DNA from: Vibrio hangzhouensis
Lineage (GTDB): Bacteria; Pseudomonadota; Gammaproteobacteria; Enterobacterales; Vibrionaceae
Length of the DNA: 64,000 nt
NCBI RefSeq assembly: GCF_900107935.1
Contig: NZ_FNVG01000023.1
Coordinates: forward strand, 1-64,000
Direction: 5' to 3'
Shown: piece by piece, positions 9,905 to 19,002 of the stretch
Layout: each line of letters opens with the position of its first letter
Position numbering within the stretch: position 1 is the first letter of the stretch
Made by a program: the position numbers and the translations under genes
The notes under the pieces: generated by a model
What the model saw: only the letters and a program-made list of their open reading frames with translations
What the model was told of the DNA's origin: nothing
The model's database searches: none

Positions 9905-10969
9905 TTAGCTTGGGGACAGTATGAGCTCTAACGGTGCGGCGCCTTTGTCCGTAGCTTCAAAATCGGTAATATTGACAGACCGCTCTCCAATGACGCCGAA
10001 GACTTGAGGGCTAGTTTTATTGTAGAGTCCATAGCATCTAACGCCTGCAGCATCAGCTAAGTGCAGAGGGCCAGTATCGCAGCTAATAAAGCCATCGACA
10101 TTTTTTAGGTAACTTGCCAGAATTCGCATGTTTCGATTCGAGTAGGTCAGGGTGTCCGGATTCAGTGGCGAAGTGATATCAGGGCTCAGAATTTCTAACC
10201 AGGTCACGGGTGAATCGGAGCTGAGCTCGAAGCGGTCCAAAATAGATTGCCACGCCTCGTTAGATAATTGTTTTGACCCTCTTGCCCCCCGAAAGTATGC
10301 GATTACTTTGTTGGTTCCATTGTAGGTTGCTTTGAATGCTGTTTTTCCTGCGGCCAGTTCTTTGTCATCCAGCTCAATATGATGTGAGATAGGATTCGTC
10401 AGGTCATTTCCTAGACAGGAGAGTAGATACAAACAGTTTAACGCGGCGTGCTGGCGGTTATCATTTTTTGTGAAAGTTTGACTATAGGCGATCTGACGAT
10501 GAGGGTTCGCAGGGCCAACTTTGTTTTTGGCCGATAAGCTGGCAACCATCAAAGAGTCTTCTGCAGAACTGTACGGTGTAACGATTAGGTCAAACACGGT
10601 TTTTTTAAGTGTTCTGATGGTATTCCAACAGCGAACTGCACTCGTAAAAGAAAACTGTGAATAAACGATGTCGTTGATGCCCATATTGGCAAATACATCG
10701 CCTTGCCATGGTTGACTCAGCATTAGCGTAATGTGTGCGTTTGGATAACTCTCTCTGACCTGACGAACAAACGGTATTAGAAAATACATATTACCAATGC
10801 GTTTGTTGTTACGAATGATGAGTATGGATTTCACATCGTCTTTGGGGAGCAACTGGGGATTGTTGTGAGTCGTGTTGTTTGGAATCTTGTACAAAAGAGG
10901 TTCTAAGTTTTGCATACCTCTTCTGCGCCACTTATCAAACTGTCTTAAGCGGTTTCTAATAGCTTTCAT
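9905..10969 (-). CDS. Glycosyltransferase family 9 (heptosyltransferase-like) protein
   Basis: A 354-residue soluble GT-B enzyme of the ADP-heptose:LPS heptosyltransferase superfamily. Visible features are the N-terminal SILIIRNNKRIGNMYFLIP segment (the usual nucleotide-sugar-binding start of GT9) and the C-terminal FISCDTGPLHLADAAGV motif. The N-terminus before residue 45 is basic and may lie against the inner membrane. It would transfer a sugar to a lipopolysaccharide core or other surface glycan; the donor is unknown. It stands alone, not in a waa/rfa cluster, which is unusual. The start is uncertain: ATG at 10969 has AGGGA immediately before it, and an internal Met at residue 19 follows AGAGGT. 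Confidence 0.85.
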   Translation of the reverse strand: MKAIRNRLRQFDKWRRRGMQNLEPLLYKIPNNTTHNNPQLLPKDDVKSILIIRNNKRIGNMYFLIPFVRQVRESYPNAHITLMLSQPWQGDVFANMGINDIVYSQFSFTSAVRCWNTIRTLKKTVFDLIVTPYSSAEDSLMVASLSAKNKVGPANPHRQIAYSQTFTKNDNRQHAALNCLYLLSCLGNDLTNPISHHIELDDKELAAGKTAFKATYNGTNKVIAYFRGARGSKQLSNEAWQSILDRFELSSDSPVTWLEILSPDITSPLNPDTLTYSNRNMRILASYLKNVDGFISCDTGPLHLADAAGVRCYGLYNKTSPQVFGVIGERSVNITDFEATDKGAAPLELILSPS

Positions 10970-11157
10970 TCCCTAAATGCCCTGTTTATATTTCTAAATG
11001 TTTTTTTACAAAAGTGAATAGTACGAAAATGTCAGGCGAGATGTCTATTGTTGTGTTTGTTATTAGTAGCGCATCACATAAAATACACTCAAACAGTGTG
11101 GCTATTTATGGTAGACGTGTTGAATCCGATTTTAGAACCCAGGACGGGACAGAGATC
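10970..11157. other. Intergenic region upstream of the GT9 gene
   Basis: AT-rich spacer that must contain the GT9 promoter on the minus strand. A short plus-strand frame (11014-11205) has no ribosome binding site and runs into the proS terminator, so I do not call it. Confidence 0.4.
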
Positions 11158-11182
11158 AAAAAAAGGCCGCAAAGCGGCCTTT
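11158..11182 (-). terminator. proS terminator
   Basis: AAAGGCCGC and GCGGCCTTT pair around the loop AAA, followed on the minus strand by a run of seven T. Confidence 0.92.
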
Positions 11183-11201
11183 GTGACAAAGTGGTGAGAA
11201 A

Positions 11202-12917
11202 TTAAGCCATTTGAGCTTTAATGTGTGCCACAATATCATCCATTGCAACTGGTGTTTTGTCTCCAGTGCGACGGTTTTTATATTCGAAGTTGCCTTCATC
11301 CATGCTGCGGTCACCAATAACCACAGTATGAGGAACACCAACCAGTTCCATGTCAGAGAACATCACACCTGGACGCTCTTTACGATCGTCAAATAGCACT
11401 TCGATGCCAGCTGCAGTCAGTTCAGCGTATAGCTTCTCTGCCGCTTCTTTAACGCGCTCAGATTTGTGCATGTTCATTGGCACGATGGCTACTTGGAATG
11501 GCGCAATCGCGTCAGGCCAGATGATGCCGTACTTGTCGTTGTTCTGCTCGATAGCCGCTGCTACCACACGAGAAACACCGATACCGTAACAACCCATCTC
11601 TAGGATAACGTTCTTACCGTCAGGGCCAAGAACGCCACAGTTCATTTTCTCAGAGTAGTTTTTACCAAGCTGGAAGATGTGACCAACTTCGATACCACGC
11701 TTAAGCTGGATAATGCCCTGACCACATGGGCTAGGATCACCTTCAACAACGTTACGTAGATCTTCAACTTTTCCTAACTCTACATCGCGGCCCCAGTTGA
11801 TGCCAAAGTAGTGCTTGTCATCAACGTTTGCGCCCGCACCGAAGTCGCTCATTACTGCAACAGAGCGATCGACGATAAATGGTAGTTTAAGGCCAACAGG
11901 GCCAAGAGAACCGGGGCCAGCACCGATAGCAGCTCGGATCTCTTCTTCTGTCGCCATTTCTAGTGGTGAAGCGATCTCAGCCAGTTTCTCAGCTTTGATT
12001 TCGTTAAGCTCGTGGTCACCGCGAATGATAAGACCAACAAGTGGTGCGTCGATCTCTTCAGAGGCTTTCACAAACAAAGTTTTTACTGTCTTTTCGATAG
12101 GCAGATTGAACTGCTCAACCAGCTCTGCAATGGTCTTAGCATTTGGTGTATCAACTAGCGTCATCTCTTGCGTCGGCGCTGCTAGCTCTGTTACAGGCGC
12201 TAACGCTTCTGCTTTTTCGATGTTGGCTGCGTAGTCAGACTCAGAAGAGAAGGCGATAAGGTCTTCACCGCTTTCTGCCAATACGTGGAACTCGTGTGAA
12301 CCGTTACCACCAATGGCACCGGTGTCCGCCAGTACTGGACGGTAGTCCAGGCCCATACGATCAAAGGCCTTACAGTAAGCCTCGTGCATCGCTTGGTAAG
12401 ACTTTTCTAGGCCTTCTTTGTCGATATCGAAGCTATATGCATCCATCATCGAGAATTCACGTGCACGCATAACACCGAAACGAGGGCGGCGTTCATCACG
12501 GAACTTAGTTTGAATCTGATATAGGTTCAGTGGAAGTTGCTTATAAGAGTTAACTTCGTTGCGAACAAGGCTAGTGATAACTTCTTCAGCTGTTGGGCTA
12601 AGAACAAACGGACGTGTGTGGCGATCAGTGAAGCGAAGTAGTTCCGCACCCATCTTTTCAGATCGGCCTGTTTCTTCCCATAGTTCAAACGGCTGCACTA
12701 CGGGCATCAAAGTCTCAACTGCACCTGCATTATCGATCTCTTGGCGAACGATGTTTTCGACTTTACGCAGAACACGCAGACCCGTAGGTAGCCAAGTATA
12801 TAAACCTGAAGCTAGTTTACGAATCATACCTGCACGCAGCATGAGCTGGTGACTTACAACTTCTGCGTCGTTTGGTGTCTCCTTCAGAGTAGAAAGAAGA
12901 TAGTTACTGGTACGCAT
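11202..12917 (-). CDS. proS: Prolyl-tRNA synthetase
   Basis: A 571-residue class II aminoacyl-tRNA synthetase that charges tRNA-Pro. The N-terminus [20 protein letters not shown] and class II motif 2 ([17 protein letters not shown]) are clear. An editing domain of the YbaK/INS type is inserted at about residues 225-400 (ending near [15 protein letters not shown]), which identifies the long bacterial ProS. Motif 3 is near residue 450 ([11 protein letters not shown]), and an anticodon-binding domain closes the protein. It is the second gene of a trmO-proS minus-strand pair, with a hairpin between them. Confidence 0.98.
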   Translation of the reverse strand: MRTSNYLLSTLKETPNDAEVVSHQLMLRAGMIRKLASGLYTWLPTGLRVLRKVENIVRQEIDNAGAVETLMPVVQPFELWEETGRSEKMGAELLRFTDRHTRPFVLSPTAEEVITSLVRNEVNSYKQLPLNLYQIQTKFRDERRPRFGVMRAREFSMMDAYSFDIDKEGLEKSYQAMHEAYCKAFDRMGLDYRPVLADTGAIGGNGSHEFHVLAESGEDLIAFSSESDYAANIEKAEALAPVTELAAPTQEMTLVDTPNAKTIAELVEQFNLPIEKTVKTLFVKASEEIDAPLVGLIIRGDHELNEIKAEKLAEIASPLEMATEEEIRAAIGAGPGSLGPVGLKLPFIVDRSVAVMSDFGAGANVDDKHYFGINWGRDVELGKVEDLRNVVEGDPSPCGQGIIQLKRGIEVGHIFQLGKNYSEKMNCGVLGPDGKNVILEMGCYGIGVSRVVAAAIEQNNDKYGIIWPDAIAPFQVAIVPMNMHKSERVKEAAEKLYAELTAAGIEVLFDDRKERPGVMFSDMELVGVPHTVVIGDRSMDEGNFEYKNRRTGDKTPVAMDDIVAHIKAQMA

Positions 12918-12948
12918 TTATGGGTATCCGTTCATTATGTTAATAGAG

Positions 12949-12971
12949 GATTTGGGTAGAAGACCCAAATC
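12949..12971 (-). other. Hairpin between trmO and proS
   Basis: A perfect 9-bp stem, GATTTGGGT/ACCCAAATC, with loop AGAAG. No T-run follows on the minus strand, so it is more likely a processing or stability element than a strong terminator. Confidence 0.5.
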
Positions 12972-13007
12972 AAGTTAAGCCGCTTATGATATCAGCCAAT
13001 TCGTTTT

Positions 13008-13706
13008 CTACAAAGAGTCAATAGAAGTTACCAGGGCTTGTTGGTCGATTATTTTGAATTTTACGTTCCAATCGAAGAGTCTGACGCCGTATTCCTTGTG
13101 GTCTGGTTTGCCTTTTTTATAGGCAGGTCGGGGATCTTGTGCCAATACCTGCTCGATAACTTGTTGTCGGTTGACGCCATCTTTGACACGATTCAGTCTC
13201 ATTTTCGCCTCCGCTGAAAACACCACTTCGATGAGTTCCGGCTCTGCCGATGCGTAACCGCCGCATGCATTGGTGATAGCATCGGAGTAGGGGATATAAG
13301 GTTTGATGTCAATGATGGGGGTGCCATCGACCAAATCCACACTACCAACGTCGATATAAACTTGTGAACCATGCTGGCGAATACCTCGGAACTCGACGGC
13401 AGACATGCCAATACCATTAGGGCGGAATGTTGCCCTGCTAGCCAGAACTCCCATGCGTTCGTTCCCTCCTAGTCGGGGCGGTCTTACTGTGGGTTTCCAT
13501 CCAGCTTCCAGATTCTGATCAAATAAGAAAAGCAACCAGAGATGTGAGAACTGGTCGATGCCTCGAACCGCTTCAAGGCAATTTATCTCACCTTGCAGAA
13601 CGATGGTTGCGGTGGCATTGGGTACTAATCCGGGTTGCCTGGGAACGGCGAACTTTTCTTTATAGGGTGATTGAATAATACCGATGGGGTCCAAAGAGTA
13701 GGTCAC
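13008..13706 (-). CDS. trmO: tRNA (N6-threonylcarbamoyladenosine(37)-N6)-methyltransferase
   Basis: A 232-residue member of the TsaA/YaeB family, which methylates t6A37 to m6t6A in tRNA-Thr using S-adenosylmethionine. Typical blocks are IGIIQSPYKEKFAVPRQPG near the N-terminus, LLFLFDQN, RPPRLGGNERMGVLASRATF and RPNGIGMSAV, which belong to the TrmO beta-barrel and cofactor loop, followed by DIKPYIPYSD. The start is GTG at 13706, preceded by AGGA at about 9 bases. It lies 90 bp upstream of proS on the same strand, the same neighbourhood as E. coli yaeB-proS. Confidence 0.95.
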   Translation of the reverse strand: MTYSLDPIGIIQSPYKEKFAVPRQPGLVPNATATIVLQGEINCLEAVRGIDQFSHLWLLFLFDQNLEAGWKPTVRPPRLGGNERMGVLASRATFRPNGIGMSAVEFRGIRQHGSQVYIDVGSVDLVDGTPIIDIKPYIPYSDAITNACGGYASAEPELIEVVFSAEAKMRLNRVKDGVNRQQVIEQVLAQDPRPAYKKGKPDHKEYGVRLFDWNVKFKIIDQQALVTSIDSL

Positions 13707-14054
13707 GAATCTAGTCCTAGTTCACATAAATCAAGATTTATCATTTCAGAAGCACGCTTAGTTTTCAATGTTAAGCTGTTTGAGTTTTTTTTAGCACTAA
13801 TGACCTGCTCCAGAAAAGAAAAAACACAATCACCTTAAGAATGTTATGGCTTATTTTATATTTTTGTCATTATAATTTATCATGTTTGCCGTAACATGCT
13901 GGTTTAAAATTGTGCGTTATTTACATTTTGCAACATTTTGGGCTTTTAATCTTAATCGTGCTCACGTACCCTTCGCCTGCTTTTTATAAAGTTGTCAAAA
14001 ACTGACGATGGCTTTGTTAAAAATGCTAGGACAAAATAAAAAAGGAGGGGACAG
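13707..14054. other. Divergent intergenic region, trmO / AbgT-type transporter
   Basis: No gene is visible. The region is AT-rich. It contains an inverted repeat, CATGTT (13881-13886) and AACATG (13893-13898), that could be an operator. A possible -35 TTGTCA (13992-13997) lies upstream of the transporter, though no good -10 follows. The transporter has a strong ribosome binding site, AAGGAGGGG, just before its start. Confidence 0.45.
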
Positions 14055-15641
14055 ATGAGTTCATCTGCCGCAATTAAACACAACAAACCAAAAAAGCCTC
14101 TATTTACCCGTTTCTTAGACGGCGTTGAGTACTTGGGGAACCTATTGCCCCACCCAATCACACTATTTGCTATTTTCTGTGTCGCTATTCTGGTCATGTC
14201 AGGCATTGCTGGTTACTTTGAAGTAGCCGTTGCCGATCCTCGTCCTGAAGGCGCTGCTGGTCGTGCTGCTGATGGCATGATTAGCGTTGTAAGTCTGCTT
14301 AATGCAGAAGGCCTACAACTCATAGTGACCAACCTAGTGAAGAACTTCACTGGATTCGCGCCATTAGGTACTGTTCTTGTTGCCATGCTCGGTGTTGCCA
14401 TTGCTGAGCATTCTGGCATGCTGTCAGCCGCCATGCGTGGTTTGGTCATGGGTGCATCTCAGCGCATGGTCACCGTGACGGTTGTATTTGCAGGTATTAT
14501 CTCAAACACTGCTTCTGAGTTGGGTTACGTTGTACTTATCCCGCTGGCAGCAATGCTATTCCACTCTTTGGGACGCCACCCTCTAGCCGGTCTGGCTGCG
14601 GCGTTTGCTGGTGTTTCGGGCGGTTACTCTGCCAACCTGCTGATTGGTACGGTTGATCCCCTGCTTTCTGGTATTACCGAAACGGCAGCACAAATGATCG
14701 ATCCTAATTATACTGTGGGTCCAGAAGTCAACTGGTACTTCATGTTTGTTTCCACCTTCTTCATCGCCATTACAGGTGCATTTGTTACCGAGAAAATTGT
14801 TGAGCCGAAACTGGGCAAATACAACGATGAAGAAGCGGCGGAAGATCTGTCCAACGACAGCATGGGTTCACTAACAGCGGTTGAGAAGAAAGGCCTTAAA
14901 ATGGCGGGTATCGCGGTACTTGTTGTGAGCGCGATTATCGCTTCAACGGTGGTACCTGAGAACGGGGTACTTCGCACCGCTGACGGTCAGATTGCTGGTT
15001 CGCCATTCCTAAAGAGTATTGTTGCGTTCATTTTCGTGTTCTTTGCGATTCCTGGCTTTGTATACGGCAAAGTCACTGGTTCCATGAAGAACGATCGTGA
15101 CGTCATTGATGCCATGTCTAAATCGATGTCTTCAATGGGTATGTACATTGTATTGGTATTCTTCGCAGCTCAGTTCGTTGCTTTCTTTAAGTGGACTAAC
15201 TTTGGTCAAGTCTTTGCGGTAGCTGGCGCGGACTTTCTACAGACGATCGGTCTAACGGGGCCTGCTCTGTTCTTCGCTTTCATTCTGATGTGTGGTTTCA
15301 TCAACCTGATGATTGGCTCGGCTTCGGCACAATGGGCAGTAACAGCCCCTATCTTTGTTCCAATGCTTATGCTGGTTGGTTACGCTCCTGAGACAATTCA
15401 GGCGGCTTATCGTATCGGTGATTCAACAACCAACATCATCACGCCTATGATGAGCTACTTTGGCCTGATTCTGGCGGTGGCAACACGCTATATGAAGAAT
15501 CTAGGTATCGGGACGCTAATTGCAACTATGTTGCCGTACTCAATCTGTTTCTTGGTAGGTTGGAGTCTGCTGTTCTATATCTGGGTATTCTTACTAGGTC
15601 TACCGGTAGGCCCGGGTGCAGCGACGTATTACACGCCATAA
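14055..15641 (+). CDS. AbgT-family transporter
   Basis: A 528-residue inner-membrane protein with about ten or more hydrophobic segments, close in sequence to the p-aminobenzoyl-glutamate transporter family AbgT. Marker regions are FLDGVEYLGNLLPHPITLF at the N-terminus, AGIISNTASELGYVVLIPL, ANLLIGTVDPLLSGI and, near the C-terminus, LMIGSASAQWAVTAPIFVPM and GDSTTNIITPMMSYF. Known members import p-aminobenzoyl-glutamate or export sulfonamides, so the direction here is not decided by sequence. No abgA/abgB peptidase genes adjoin it. It has a strong ribosome binding site and its own terminator. Confidence 0.92.
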   Translation: MSSSAAIKHNKPKKPLFTRFLDGVEYLGNLLPHPITLFAIFCVAILVMSGIAGYFEVAVADPRPEGAAGRAADGMISVVSLLNAEGLQLIVTNLVKNFTGFAPLGTVLVAMLGVAIAEHSGMLSAAMRGLVMGASQRMVTVTVVFAGIISNTASELGYVVLIPLAAMLFHSLGRHPLAGLAAAFAGVSGGYSANLLIGTVDPLLSGITETAAQMIDPNYTVGPEVNWYFMFVSTFFIAITGAFVTEKIVEPKLGKYNDEEAAEDLSNDSMGSLTAVEKKGLKMAGIAVLVVSAIIASTVVPENGVLRTADGQIAGSPFLKSIVAFIFVFFAIPGFVYGKVTGSMKNDRDVIDAMSKSMSSMGMYIVLVFFAAQFVAFFKWTNFGQVFAVAGADFLQTIGLTGPALFFAFILMCGFINLMIGSASAQWAVTAPIFVPMLMLVGYAPETIQAAYRIGDSTTNIITPMMSYFGLILAVATRYMKNLGIGTLIATMLPYSICFLVGWSLLFYIWVFLLGLPVGPGAATYYTP

Positions 15642-15651
15642 GCGCGCAATT

Positions 15652-15680
15652 AAAAAAGCTCCCAAAGGGAGCTTTTTTTT
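15652..15680. terminator. Terminator behind the AbgT-type gene
   Basis: AAAAAAGCTCCC and GGGAGCTTTTTT pair around AAA, followed by more T. The A-run on the left allows use by the convergent DUF3461 gene as well. Confidence 0.92.
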
Positions 15681-15697
15681 GAGACGAAGAGCCAATT

Positions 15698-16081
15698 CTA
15701 CTTTAGTTTCTCTAGATCGGCTTCAATCTCTGCAATTTTACTGGAGACGACTTTCTCTAGATGACGAAGATCGGACAAAATTTTCTGTTTCACATCAACA
15801 TCGGTGACAACTTCATGTTTCGTCAGGCGATTCAACTCATCAATCACCAGAGTTAGGTTACGGTTGATTTCTGTGACTTCTTTGTAGTCACCACTACTGC
15901 TATCTACTCGAACATTCTTCACTTGCCTTGGGTATTTGAACTTCACGCTCTTTGCAAATAGCTCCCCCTTTTGCTTGTGAAAATAGATCTTTAACACATC
16001 CTTGTGCGCTTCTTGTCGTAATGAATAACGCTCAATTTGTTTAGGGTCATGGATGCCTAAACCAGTGAGGTTTGGATACAT
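15698..16081 (-). CDS. DUF3461 / UPF0325 family protein (YaeH-like)
   Basis: A 127-residue cytoplasmic protein matching E. coli YaeH: N-terminal [10 protein letters not shown], then [33 protein letters not shown], and a C-terminal helix [20 protein letters not shown]. Length is as in the family (about 128). No function is established. AGAGGT lies 6 bases before the start. In E. coli yaeH also sits near map and glnD, so the position is conserved. Confidence 0.92.
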   Translation of the reverse strand: MYPNLTGLGIHDPKQIERYSLRQEAHKDVLKIYFHKQKGELFAKSVKFKYPRQVKNVRVDSSSGDYKEVTEINRNLTLVIDELNRLTKHEVVTDVDVKQKILSDLRHLEKVVSSKIAEIEADLEKLK

Positions 16082-16175
16082 AAATTACCTCTTATGTTGT
16101 GTGTTTCTTCTACAACTGTAGCAGGCAATGAACATGGTAGATAGTTGATATTTAGACCAATAACGGAGATTTGTG

Positions 16176-16204
16176 GAGGAGATCGCTTTATTTGCGAACT
16201 CCTC
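16176..16204. other. Imperfect hairpin downstream of glnD
   Basis: GAGGAG and CTCCTC arms with an inner CGC/GCG pair enclose TTTATTT. It lies 58 bp past the glnD stop on the minus strand and has no T-run, so terminator function is doubtful. Confidence 0.35.
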
Positions 16205-16261
16205 ATGTGGGTTGGGCTAGTGCTGGGAATTTGGCTGGTTTTTAATGCTGCCTATGTGCAG

Positions 16262-18886
16262 TTAACTAGCTAATTGCTCTGAGATGGTATCGTGAAGTTT
16301 CTGCTTAAGCAGTACTTGTTCATCTTCAGACAGTCGCCCACCATTTGCACTGGTCAGAATGAATAAGTCCTCTGCTCGCTCACCAATGGTGGTGATTTTC
16401 GCAGCATGTAAGTTAATACCCAACTCAGTAAACGTAGCGCCAACTTTCGCCAGCAGGCCCGGGGCATCCAATGCGACAAGCTCCATGAGAGTGCGCTTTT
16501 TACCCTTTGTTGGCAGGAAGTCAACTTGCGTCTTGACGTTGAAGTGCTTGAGATTTCTAGGTGCCCGGCGGGTTTTGATTTTTGTCAGCTTGCCATCTTC
16601 CAGTACATGCACTAAGTGCTTAATTACTGCGGAATGACGGCTTACATCGATCGCGTCACTGTTCTGATCCAGTACCATAAACGTGTCGAGAACATAGCCG
16701 TCTTTGCTGGTCATGATCTGTGCATCGTGAACGTTAAAATTGCGTCGGTCCAATTCGGCAACTACGGTAGCAAAGAGGGCGGGCTGGTCTTTGCTGTATA
16801 CAAAGACTTCGGTGCCACCTCGTGTAGCGTGTTTACTCATCAAAACCAGAGGTTTAGTAGGATCTTCGAGTCTGAGAATATGCTCACTATGCCAGGCTAT
16901 CTGTTTATGAGTGTGCCTCAGGAAGTAATCCGCTTTAAATCGTTGCCAAAGCACTTCAATTTCTCGGGCAACAAAACCTTGCTTTCTAAGAAGAGCGGAA
17001 GCCAGTTGCTGATTGTGACGAATGCGATCACGCACATCAACAGGGTTTTCCAATCCTCTGCGGAGTACTCGCTGCGTAGAATAGAAAAGTTCAGCAAGCA
17101 AAGTTCGCTTCCAACTATTCCATAGCTCTGGATTGGTTGCACAGATGTCAGCCACGGTAAGGCAGACCAGATACTCGAGGTATTCTTCATCACGTACTTT
17201 CTTAGCGAATTCGATGATGACATCGGGATCGTAGATATCCCGTCGCTGTGCCGTAACCGACATAAGTAGGTGATTTTGTACTAACCAGGATACCAGTTTT
17301 GCTTCGGGTTTTGACAAGCCGTGTTCGATACAAAAATCAAATGCCTCAACTGCACCAATGTCTGAGTGATCGCCGCCGCGTCCTTTGCCAATGTCATGAA
17401 AAATAGCAGCAAGAATGAGCAGCTCCTTTTTTTGCATGCGCGGGTAGACTTCACAGCAAATAGGGTGCCTCGAGTAACTCTCTTCGAGACTGAAGGTGTG
17501 AATGTGGTTGAGAAGACGAACACTATGCTCATCAACGGTATATACATGGAACAGGTCAAACTGCATCTGACCGACAATCTGGCTCCATTGAGGCAGATAA
17601 GCAGCCATTACCCCCAATTTATGCATCAGACGAAAAGCGCGATGCAGTGCATTGGGATGACGCACCAAATCCATAAATTTCTCTCTGGCTGCCGGGATAG
17701 TATGCAGGAATTTGTTCAATCTGCGTCGGGCGGTTCTCAACTGACGCAGTGTCGCCGGACTGACACCTTCGATGCTCGAATCGTTGGCAATATGGATGAA
17801 CATATCTAGGATGGTCTCAGGTCGGGCTTGGAACAGGGCGGGTTTTCGGGCCTCGATCAATTTGCCACGACGTTGAAAATCGTCATCGATGATGACAGCA
17901 TCTACAATCTTGCCTTTGTTGATAATGGCTTGATCGAACAGTTTTAGCAGCATTTTGTTGAGTTCGGCAACGCGACGAAGCGTTCGATAAAACTCTTTCA
18001 TCATCATCTCAACCGCGATGTTGCCTTCACCTACAAAGCCTAAGTTCTCCGCGACCTGCGCCTGATGAGCGAACATAAGACGATTGTCGTAACGTCTGAG
18101 TTCAATGTGTAATGCAAACCGCACTCGCCATAAAAAATTCTGGCATTCGACCAGCTCGCGATACTCGGCATCGGTTAAAAAGCCAAAGCGACTCATTTCG
18201 TACAGAGAGGTTGCGCCAAAATGACTGCGAGCGACCCAACTGAGGGTATGAATGTCTCTGAGTCCACCCGGTGTGGATTTTATATCCGGTTCAAGGTTAT
18301 AAGTGGTATCGTGATATTTTGCATGGCGGGCGCGTTGTTCTTCAATCTTTGCACGATAGAAATCTTCTGACGGCCAGAAGTCGGCGGAATCAATGTGGCT
18401 TTTAAGTTGTGAGAAGGTATCTTCGCTGCCGCAGAGCAGTCGAGCTTCCTGTAGGTTGGTAGCCACCGTTAGATCGGCTTTGCCTATTTCGACACATTCA
18501 TCCACCGTACGGACAGCATGCCCGACCTCCAGGCGAAGATCCCAGAGCAAGGTGATAAACTCACTGATGGTCGTTTCCAGACTCGAAGGGAGTTTTTTAC
18601 GTGACACGACCAGAATATCAATGTCTGACAGAGGGTGAAGTTCTCCTCGTCCATATCCGCCCACTGCCACCAAAGACAGTGTAGTTTGATTTGCAAGGCC
18701 GGTGTGACGCCACAAACGCTGAAGAAGTTGATCGATATAGTCTGAACGACCCAACACCAAATCAGTAATAGGGTGATGATTTAAAAATTCTTGCTTCTGA
18801 TGATTAGCAAAGGCTTCGAGTTGGGTTTTGAGCTCGCTGATGGTCAGTTGATCATCACTGAGCGTGTTTGGGTTTTGAAAGGTCAT
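16262..18886 (-). CDS. glnD: [Protein-PII] uridylyltransferase / uridylyl-removing enzyme
   Basis: An 874-residue bifunctional nitrogen sensor that uridylylates PII (GlnB, encoded at 41686) at low glutamine and removes UMP at high glutamine. Domains in order: nucleotidyltransferase with GGYGRGELHPLSDID (about residues 70-85); a helical linker; an HD domain with HDIGKGRGGDHSD, which performs deuridylylation; and two C-terminal ACT domains (about 690-870, EVFVYSKDQPALFATVV and LMELVALDAPGLLAKVG) that sense glutamine. I chose ATG at 18886 (MTFQNPNTL); an upstream TTG at 18907 is possible. It follows map on the same strand past a strong terminator. Confidence 0.97.
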   Translation of the reverse strand: MTFQNPNTLSDDQLTISELKTQLEAFANHQKQEFLNHHPITDLVLGRSDYIDQLLQRLWRHTGLANQTTLSLVAVGGYGRGELHPLSDIDILVVSRKKLPSSLETTISEFITLLWDLRLEVGHAVRTVDECVEIGKADLTVATNLQEARLLCGSEDTFSQLKSHIDSADFWPSEDFYRAKIEEQRARHAKYHDTTYNLEPDIKSTPGGLRDIHTLSWVARSHFGATSLYEMSRFGFLTDAEYRELVECQNFLWRVRFALHIELRRYDNRLMFAHQAQVAENLGFVGEGNIAVEMMMKEFYRTLRRVAELNKMLLKLFDQAIINKGKIVDAVIIDDDFQRRGKLIEARKPALFQARPETILDMFIHIANDSSIEGVSPATLRQLRTARRRLNKFLHTIPAAREKFMDLVRHPNALHRAFRLMHKLGVMAAYLPQWSQIVGQMQFDLFHVYTVDEHSVRLLNHIHTFSLEESYSRHPICCEVYPRMQKKELLILAAIFHDIGKGRGGDHSDIGAVEAFDFCIEHGLSKPEAKLVSWLVQNHLLMSVTAQRRDIYDPDVIIEFAKKVRDEEYLEYLVCLTVADICATNPELWNSWKRTLLAELFYSTQRVLRRGLENPVDVRDRIRHNQQLASALLRKQGFVAREIEVLWQRFKADYFLRHTHKQIAWHSEHILRLEDPTKPLVLMSKHATRGGTEVFVYSKDQPALFATVVAELDRRNFNVHDAQIMTSKDGYVLDTFMVLDQNSDAIDVSRHSAVIKHLVHVLEDGKLTKIKTRRAPRNLKHFNVKTQVDFLPTKGKKRTLMELVALDAPGLLAKVGATFTELGINLHAAKITTIGERAEDLFILTSANGGRLSEDEQVLLKQKLHDTISEQLAS

Positions 18887-18945
18887 GAGTGCAATCCGTG
18901 CAAGCAAAAAAGAGTCTCTGACAATGGTTATACCAAAATGGAGCG

Positions 18946-18986
18946 GATAAAAAAATATCCCCAGTTATTGGGGATATTTTTTTATC
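18946..18986 (-). terminator. map terminator (between map and glnD)
   Basis: Two 17-base arms, 18946-18962 and 18970-18986, are perfectly complementary around a 7-base loop. The G+C core CCCC/GGGG is flanked by A7 and T7 tracts, making an almost symmetric intrinsic terminator. It lies 16 bp past the map stop and 60 bp before glnD. Confidence 0.9.
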
Positions 18987-19002
18987 ACGAAGTAATCAGA
19001 GA

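Noticed and set aside
11014-11205. Plus-strand 63-codon frame upstream of the GT9 gene
   Set aside because: No ribosome binding site, no recognisable product, and it ends inside the proS terminator and coding region.
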